Shown piece after piece: positions 56,824-64,000 of a DNA stretch of 64,000 nt. Positions within the stretch are counted from its first letter, which is position 1; every line of letters begins with the position of its first letter. The translations under genes and the position numbers were made by a program. The DNA comes from Chrysoperla carnea (lineage: Eukaryota; Arthropoda; Insecta; Neuroptera; Chrysopidae): assembly GCF_905475395.1 (NCBI RefSeq), contig NC_058339.1, forward strand, positions 38,635,172 through 38,699,171. The letters run 5' to 3'. The notes under the pieces were generated by a model. That model saw only the letters and a list, made by a program, of their open reading frames with translations. It did not search any database and had not been told where the DNA came from.

Positions 56824-59800
56824 TTAAATTGCTAGGATAATATACAAGACAAGAAATACAAAATTTTACAGTAATTAAATTTTGCAATGATTAAGTTTTC
56901 TTCCAAACAATAATTTAAAAAAATTTCATTATTTTCAAGAACAAAAAAAAAACAATTAAAATCACCGAAAAATTTTAACAAACACTATGATTAAAAATTA
57001 AAAAAATAAAATAATTAAAAATAAATTAAAAAAACTTTTAAAATACTCACATAATTTAAACCGAATCAAAAGAATTATTCACGAAAAACAAAATAAATGT
57101 AATTAATTGATGAAGAATAATAAATGAATGAAATTCGAGATGCAACAATATTTTAAATAATTAACTCCATGATAATACGATATGATGATGGTAACATATG
57201 AACTTGACGAGATTTAAATAAAGTTTAACATTTATGTTATTTAAATGTTTGTGGATGTTGATTTAATTTGAAATTTATATTCCACAAAATAACAAAAGCA
57301 TATTTATCAATGTTTATGTGTATGCATGTTGTGATGTGTAATTTATTATCACACTTTGAAATAAAATTAACAAGAAAAAAAAGAAAATAAACTGTTTTTT
57401 TTATATAAATAATATCGTTCATTAGATTAGGTGCTATGGGCACTAGCGTTTTGCAGTGATTGCATGTTTTTGCTATGGGATCAATTCCTCAGAGAATTTG
57501 ACTTTATATACCTATCATTAAAAATCAGAAACAATTGTAATCGAGGAAATGAAACCAAAAAAATCGTGTAACTGAGGAATTCTCTCCTCGTCAGTAGATT
57601 TTTATGGGAACCGGTGGAAAATGTTTGTCTGGGGTTTACTCAAAAATATCATATACGTGAGTGCTTGTGTTTTTTCGATTGACGCCCATGCGGCGGGGCA
57701 GAAGTTATCTACTCTCGGACACCATGTTGCCTTTAATAAACATTTAAAAAATATTGGATTTTATTTTTTGGATCATTCTAAGCATTTTTTGATCCTATAC
57801 ATTTTTTACTTAACCTCACCGTTTTCGAGAAATAAGCATTTGAAAAAAAAATTGCGGATTTTTTCCGAAAACAGGTATAATAATAGTACTAGTAATAATA
57901 GTAGTATTATTAAATTTAGCTTCTTCGATAAATATGTACATTTTAAAATATGTATATTTTAATATATACCTACGTATCAGTCTGCAAAAAACCTCAGAAA
58001 ATGGGAAAACTCCAAGTGATGAAGATTAAATTTTTCCTAAATGGCTCCAAGATGGTTTTTAACAGAATTCAATATTATGTGTGTATAATAAATTATAAGG
58101 TCAGTTTTTATGACAATATTCAAATATGTCGTTATGGATAAAATAATTCCCTTTATTTACGTTAAAATGAACCCTTCTTTGTGTGTAAAATTACAATAGG
58201 TAAAATGATTCCCCATCATGTGGCGAGTCTTGAATGTATTGATTTAAATGTTTTTACTAGTGATTTTTGTTTTCAAAATAATCGTTGATGCAATGTAAAA
58301 GAACAATTCATATTTTATGTGAACTGTTTGATAAAAAATGCAATGGGATGATTTTACCCACCTATTCTTACAAGGTCAATAAAACGATCCTTTTTGAGAA
58401 ATATTGAATAGTTCTAAATATTTGAACAAATCAAAAGAAATTGGCATGCCAATATTGCAACACTTGAATAAAGAAACCAAAATATTTCGACGTTATACAT
58501 ATCTCGAATAGTTTGACTATAAATTAGATTTTTTCTTATAGGACACCTTTGCCTTTGTTAATAATTAATAATTCTTTTTCATTTTTTCACATATTTAAAG
58601 GTAGTTAATTTTTTTCGAAATATTAGCGCCCATATCAACTAATTTATTTATGATTTAAATGCATTATAACTGTCCAATAATAAAAATATTTATATCAAAT
58701 ATACATAGTGGTCAAATGAATAACTCTTATTATATGAAATCAATCATTGATACAACATGGCTACTTCTTGAATTATTTTAGATTCCTTACATGTTTATAC
58801 CAACGGTTTCAGAGAGAGCGAATACCATTTCTATAAAGACTGGTACGAAATTCATCAAGATTCCTCAAGATATTTGAGAACGTACATTCATGAGACTTTT
58901 TTATCGACAAAATCTCGTTGAATTTTAAGTTTAAAAAGTGGCAAAAAAGCAAGGTTTAACATATGGGACTAAATGGGTAATATAATCGATATTTCTCAAA
59001 AATAATATCCATAACAATACTTGAAATTTTTTCTAGTTAATAGTTAGTTAAACTTTAACCACCTTTCAAAAAAATTTGCATTTGTCTATTAGATTAAAAT
59101 TATTTAAAAACATATTGATTCCCTATGAACGCACATAGCAAAACAAGTTGGTGAATAGACGTCCTTAAGCGATATGATGCAGTTATGAAATTTTGGAAAT
59201 TGCAGGTTTAGGTTCGCAAAACTTTTCACATTTCGAACTAAAAATTAAAAAATAAATAATAGTTAAAAAACTAAAAAAACACGCTTTTGTAACTTGCTGA
59301 ACTAAAAAGTAGAAAATAATGTCTATATAAGTTAAAAATAAAAATAGAGTAAGAAAAAAAATCATTTAAAGGTAAAAAAGCGTGGGGTGTTTTTAAGATA
59401 TTTTATAATAACTTTTACCACTATCAGTCAATAAAGTATTTACAACAATTGAAATCTAGCAGCCCACGCTATTTTACGATAAAATAATTTTTTTTTAATA
59501 GCTCAAGAATTTGCTAAATGGCGAGCTTTTAAAAAACTTGTAATAGGCTTGTAGAGTTAGATATTAATTTTCAATTAGAGAGTTGGATCACTTTGTATAT
59601 ACAATAAAATATAAGTATAATTCTTTATTCTCATTAATTATTTTTGTGTTTCCATGCTTTAAACCACCAAAAACTGATTGATAGTACTAATTGGATCTAC
59701 TTGCTAGTCTGATCTTTACATGCGATAAAAATTGCAAATCGAAATATTACCTATTGGGGTATTGGTATATATAAAACCTTTTTGAAAAATTTTGTTAAAA

Positions 59801-60740
59801 ATTAGTCACTTATAAAATTTAAAAGCTTAAAATATATTATCTTTCAATCAATCAATATCCCACAAATGACGTAACGTTATTATAGAAGATATGCCTGCCT
59901 ATTCATAGGATGTATAATAAAGCTGTGTAGCAAATTTATCAATTTAGTACAGTATACGAGGGTTAAACCTCTTAATTATTTTCTATAACTTCAATAGGTT
60001 TGAAAGTTTGGCGGTAAGTTATAACCACCCCTCTTGGGAGGCGATAACTTGGAAAGACAAAACTTCAGAGACTTGGAAAGAGATGAGACAAATTTCAGGG
60101 CGAAGATTACTTCAGAAGATACCGGACGGAATTCTTTATAGTTCATTTTCAAGAAAAATAAACAAAAAACAGATTTATTGTAAAATAATTTTTAAATTTT
60201 TGCAACGTTTTAAAAGTTTATATAAAAAGGGGTAGTATTTCTGACCCTTTCAACACACACTACAAAGTGGCGTGATACAATTTTTGGGCAACAGATTCCT
60301 AAACTAGAAAGTACAAGTTTTCACTATTTCAGTTCCAAAATCGATGATTTTTTGCAGAAATTCAGCAGCTGTTTGTATTTTGGTAAAATTTTGGTAAATT
60401 TAATAGTTTTGATGAGTATATGTACATCCTCTTTTTATTGAGTCCGAATTATAGAGATTTTATTGTATTATTACCTTTAAGTTATTAATTAGTTCCTATA
60501 AGACGAGTGCTATATGCTTGGTTATAAAGGAAGCGATCAAATTATAATCAATTTGTAATTAAAAGTAAAATGATGCGATATACGATGTCTGAATTCCAAA
60601 AGTTCATAAAAAAACCCATTCAAATTATTATGGTTTTTTGCTTTTCCCCACACGTTTACTTATAATGTGAGCGATTAGACCCCATATAAATATCTATCAA
60701 ATGTTGACATCATCATTAGCTTTTGAACTTTGGGTATGAA
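56824..60740. other. Intergenic, no feature recognised
   Basis: Nearly 4 kb of AT-rich DNA. Open frames at 57621-57962 (113 codons) and 57950-58141 have no recognisable domains and use codons like the surrounding DNA. The 75-codon frame at 60008-60235 lies in slightly less AT-rich sequence (CCACCCCTCTTGGGAGGCG) that may be a repeat remnant. Confidence 0.35.
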
Positions 60741-61050
60741 TAATAACAAGTGAAAAACAATTGACTGAGTTAATTGTTGAAATACCCTATATAGAAAGTG
60801 TTGAATGTCAGTGCTTGCAGCATTATTTTTAATATAAATTATTAAAGTTTAAAAGCCAACACAATTGTTTGCTTTCGAAAATTTTCGAAAGTATTTTCTA
60901 GAATTTTTTTTTGTTTTTTAAGAAAATCTTTTACAAGGCCACTTGTTGTAGCTACCTGAAAATTTTCAACGCCTTATCTTTTATAGTTCAGGAGAAAATG
61001 GATTCCAAAATTTTGCCTAATTTGCACGCTCACGGGTAAACAATGCAATC
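60741..61050. repeat. Rearranged copy of family A (related to 20630-21000)
   Basis: It starts with the family head AAAACAATTGACTGAGTTAA then TTGTTGAAATACC, departs into GTAGCTACCTGAAAATTTTC and CCTTATCTTTTATAGTTCAG (reverse of the 20900-20940 block), then returns with GCCTAATTTGCACGCTCACG then GGTAAAC. A mosaic. The stretch 61051-61914 shows nothing recognisable. Confidence 0.5.
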
Positions 61051-61969
61051 TTCGATTCATAAATCCTATGGGAGAGATAACTAACGGAGAACCTGTGGGC
61101 TTTCTGCTTTAATAATCTTTTCACAGAACACTCGACATTCAATTTTACTTTAATTTGCAAAGATTTATTTATCAAGTCATTATATTATGACAATGATACC
61201 ATTAGACCGTACGGTAGTGACATATTTTGATTTATCAATTTCCCTCGCTTCAGCCCGAAGGTAGTTGAAAATAATTTCAGTGCCGATAAAAAGGTGGAAT
61301 GTTTACAAGTGAACTACGTAGATAGCATACCGCCCATTCGCAGATCTGAAATTATTTTGTACTGTGATTGTCAGAACACTTCTAAAATAATTCTAACACT
61401 CAGACAATTGCTATATTTCCTTAGAAATGTTGGTCCTTATTTCTCATTTGCAACATTCTTTCCACTCGTTTTCCAATGCTAGGGAGAACTCATTCTTTAC
61501 TCAATGAGTTGTATTCTAAAACTAAATCAGGAATTATTCCAAGGCCCAAGTCGATGTTATTTCGAAAAATAAAAATCTAAGTTATTTCGTGTGTTACCCA
61601 CGTGAAAACTTGGAAATTCACCTTCATTCTAGTCATAGCTGATATATTTTCGATGCATACTTGAGAAAATGGTGCACCTTGACCTGCCATCATGTTACGG
61701 CCTATATATTACGATGTTTCATTAGCTAGGAATTAAGTAAATACATTATCAAATGTATTTATATTCTAAACGGATTTATTTGTATTCTAAACGGATGACA
61801 AAAAGTGTGCTCTTTGATAAAATTATGATAGCATTATCGAAAATATATGATATGTTATACATAATTAATGGCAATGGGAATTTCTTTTTAATTCCATGAA
61901 AATTCATATAAATACTTTTAGTCTAGCCTCTCTGTTTTCGCAAAATTCATTTTCCGTAACCAATATACG

Positions 61970-62720
61970 CAGGGCCGGATTTAAATTTCTGCCGCCCTGG
62001 GGCACTGAAGAAAATGCCGCCCTATGACTGAAATTTTATTTTAATAGTTTTGATATCTTATTTTTTAAGAATTAGAATAACTAATTAATTGCAGAAAAAA
62101 GAACCGCTTCATAACGAGCTGACTATCTGGTTGCAGATAAAGATTTTAACGCAATTCTTTTTTCAGTATGAAACTGTAAGACTTCCCAGCGATGCGTCGA
62201 TGCAGTAAACAAGTTGTATAAAGTTTGTACTGTATGAAAGAATGAAGCAGCTTCTGGGGCGCATTCTACTGCGTGAACTCCAACTAAATTCATAGAATGA
62301 GCAGCACAAGGAGCATGTTCTGCAAGATATAATTTCATGAATTCTTGCCTGTAAGCCCGAATAAATCCCTGATACATTATTCGCGTTATCATATGACTGA
62401 CTTTGACAATCTGAGAGATCAAGATCAAAAAACTCAAGAACAGATAATACAGCAACTAGCAAATCTTCAGCTTTATGTCCAGAGTTCTAAATAAACATGA
62501 GAAAAAAAAATTTTTTTAATTCTTCAAAAAAAAACTATATTTATCAATTCCAGAAAAAAAAAAAATCAAATTTTATTTTTTCAAACAATGTTTATTTAAA
62601 AGAATTAGTAATTTATATATTGTATAGAAAATGTTTTCTAACTTTACAAATTTTGCCGCCCTAGAAAATTTGCCGCCCTGGGCGCTAGCCCCGACTGCCC
62701 CTAGTGTAAATCCAGCACTG
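61970..62720. mobile_element. 751-bp hAT element with 8-bp duplication, non-autonomous
   Basis: It begins CAGGGCCGGATTTAAATTT and ends TAGTGTAAATCCAGCACTG, inverted ends of the hAT CA-GG type. AATATACG is duplicated exactly at 61962-61969 and 62721-62728. Subterminal TGCCGCCCTGGGGC and TTGCCGCCCTGGGCGC repeats sit at both ends. It carries a broken transposase piece on the minus strand. Confidence 0.88.
62096..62486 (-). pseudogene. hAT-family (ZMYM1-like) transposase fragment, frameshifted and nonsense-mutated
   Basis: On the minus strand the first frame gives GHKAEDLLVAVLSVLEFFDL and QSYDNANNVSGIYSGLQARI. The frame then shifts near 62325-62335, and the second frame gives EHAPCAAHSMNLVGVHAVEC, AASFFHTVQTLYNLFTASTH and ALKSLSATR. 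A TAG then stands where the family normally has Trp, followed by S-A-R. These are conserved blocks of the DUF4371/hAT transposases found as 'zinc finger MYM-type 1-like' proteins. The BED finger and C-terminal dimerisation domain are absent. Non-functional. Confidence 0.75.
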
Positions 62721-63355
62721 AATATACGGGAAACCTATATATATATAAAAAATCGGAAATTTTCATAAGAGTTCAATGAACTATTTTTTTAAAACTAAGG
62801 AATCTTATAGAAAATGGCGGCCAAAGTTGGTGAAAACCAGTTTATTTACTTTGAAAAAAGAGGATTTGTATCAAAAAAGGTTTCGTATAAAAGTTGTGTA
62901 ATTATTTATTTCGGATTGATGTAGATCGGTTATCGCATTTTTTTGAAACGCCCGTATCTCTTTGGAAATGAAATGTGCGTGTATTGCGCGCTTTATTATT
63001 CGTCGGTAATATGCAAAAAATCGGTTTTTTATAAAATTATGTTAAAGTCATGTGCTTTTTAATTTTTAATATCGAACTGGGTTAGATTGATCCGAAGTTA
63101 AATCGTTAGATCGAATCAGTTACATAACTTTTGTACGAAACTTTTTTTGATACAAATCCAATTTTTTTTACAAACTAATTAAACTGGTTTTAACCAACTT
63201 TGGACGCCATTTTCTATAGGATCTCCACTAATGTTAGTTTATAAAAAATAGTGCATTGAATTCTACGGAAAATATTCGGATTTTTAACATGACTTGATTT
63301 CCTGTATATTAGTTTTGGTCAGAAAAATGTAGACAGGCTAGACTAGTTGTAAGTA

Positions 63356-64000
63356 GACATTTTCTATGTTACGCATTAGCAAAAACATTTTGGTAAATAT
63401 CAACCTGTTAAATTTTCTAACACGACGACTTTACAAACACGCGATTCTAGGCCGTAGATATAAACTTACCTTACATGAAAAGCGAAATTACAGATCGAAA
63501 AGTCGAGATCGAGAAATGTTTATTGCTCTCTCTATTCGAAATTTGAACATGCCTTTTCTAAAATTTGTGTTTTTGGAGTATTACTGAAGCCCAACGTTAT
63601 TTCATTGCAAATATATCTAAAAATATTTTCCATTAAAAAAACTAAGTTATCTGACATCTGGCTACATTGTTATAGAGCTCTAAAAATAAACTAAGCTCTG
63701 AAATTGACACAATAAGATAATCCTCGAGGCTGAAAATATGTTTTTCCACTGCTTCTAACTGTATCGATCAAACAAAGTAATTTAATAAAAAATTATCCCT
63801 GATAAATGTTGCATATATCGTGTACGTTATGCTATATTAGAATTGATGTGTAGCTACTATTGCATATACAAGCATTATAATGTAGTGCTTTAACAGAATG
63901 TCTCAAAAATTAATATCTAGAGTAATAAAATTAAATAAGCCTGTTCATAACCGTATAAAATAATTAGTCAAAATGAACTTTTGGAAATATTGGAATTATG
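63356..64000. other. Right edge of window, no feature recognised
   Basis: AT-rich intergenic DNA. A 73-codon frame at 63366-63587 has no recognisable content or gene context. Confidence 0.35.

Larger units (their letters stand above)
61915..63355. mobile_element. Foldback element, interrupted in its left arm by a hAT insertion
   Basis: The arms pair as AGTCTAGCCTCTCTGTTTTC at about 61920 with its complement at about 63335, the AATATACGGGAAACC region with GGTTTCC-like TTTCCTGTATATT near 63300, and ATAGAAAATGGCGGCCAAAG then TTGGTGAAAACCAGTTTA at about 62806 with its complement at about 63180-63220. The left arm is split by the element 61970-62720. The loop region around 62920-63110 is unrelated. 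Non-coding. Confidence 0.65.

Noticed and set aside
57621-57962. 113-codon plus-strand frame, intergenic
   Set aside because: Composition like the surrounding AT-rich DNA and no recognisable motif. Kept only as part of the featureless interval.
61294-61482. 62-codon plus-strand frame in the right-hand intergenic DNA
   Set aside because: No recognisable protein similarity and no gene context.
1-64000. CRISPR array, phage, plasmid or bacterial operon
   Set aside because: Spliceosomal introns, insect proteins and MITE-rich AT-rich DNA show nuclear eukaryotic sequence; no regular direct-repeat/spacer pattern was found.

Overview
The window is a piece of an AT-rich insect nuclear genome. The genes are split by GT-AG introns, and the intervening DNA is full of small non-autonomous DNA transposons and dispersed repeats. 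The proteins are close to insect orthologues; the kinesin heavy chain in particular follows the fly protein nearly residue for residue through the motor domain. The order cannot be fixed from the sequence alone. No rRNA, tRNA, CRISPR array or bacterial-type operon was seen.

Six protein-coding genes are supported. From left to right: the 3' part of Nup205 (+, inner-ring nucleoporin, entering from the left edge); PIG-C (-, GPI-anchor GlcNAc-transferase subunit), convergent with Nup205 and 84 bp from its stop; an LRRC59-type ER leucine-rich-repeat protein (+, 3 exons); the complex I accessory subunit NDUFB6/ND-B17 (-); conventional kinesin heavy chain Khc (+, 13 coding exons over about 30 kb, with an 18.1-kb first intron); and a single-exon leucine-rich-repeat type I membrane protein (-). 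They are ordinary cellular genes with no shared pathway. PIG-C/LRRC59 and NDUFB6/Khc are divergent pairs.

The rest is transposon-derived or featureless. Several elements could be delimited exactly by their target-site duplications. These are hAT-type elements with 8-bp duplications (32414-32932, 38672-39061, 61970-62720), TA-flanked elements (4357-4578, 16250-16385, 19446-19745, 33918-34950, 47163-47796) and a 3-bp-duplication element (28805-29218). A dispersed family of about 550 bp without terminal inverted repeats (called family A here) occurs at least seven times, counting partial and variant copies.

The most interesting signals are: a 139-codon open extension of Khc exon 9 that would give a truncated kinesin with a new Ser/Asn/Pro-rich tail ending in a hydrophobic stretch; a near-perfect inverted repeat with 322-bp arms inside a Khc motor-domain intron; a self-similar palindromic and tandem array near 54.5-55.3 kb; a hAT element nested in the arm of a foldback element at 61.9-63.35 kb; and a cluster of heat-shock-element-like motifs inside the first Khc intron.
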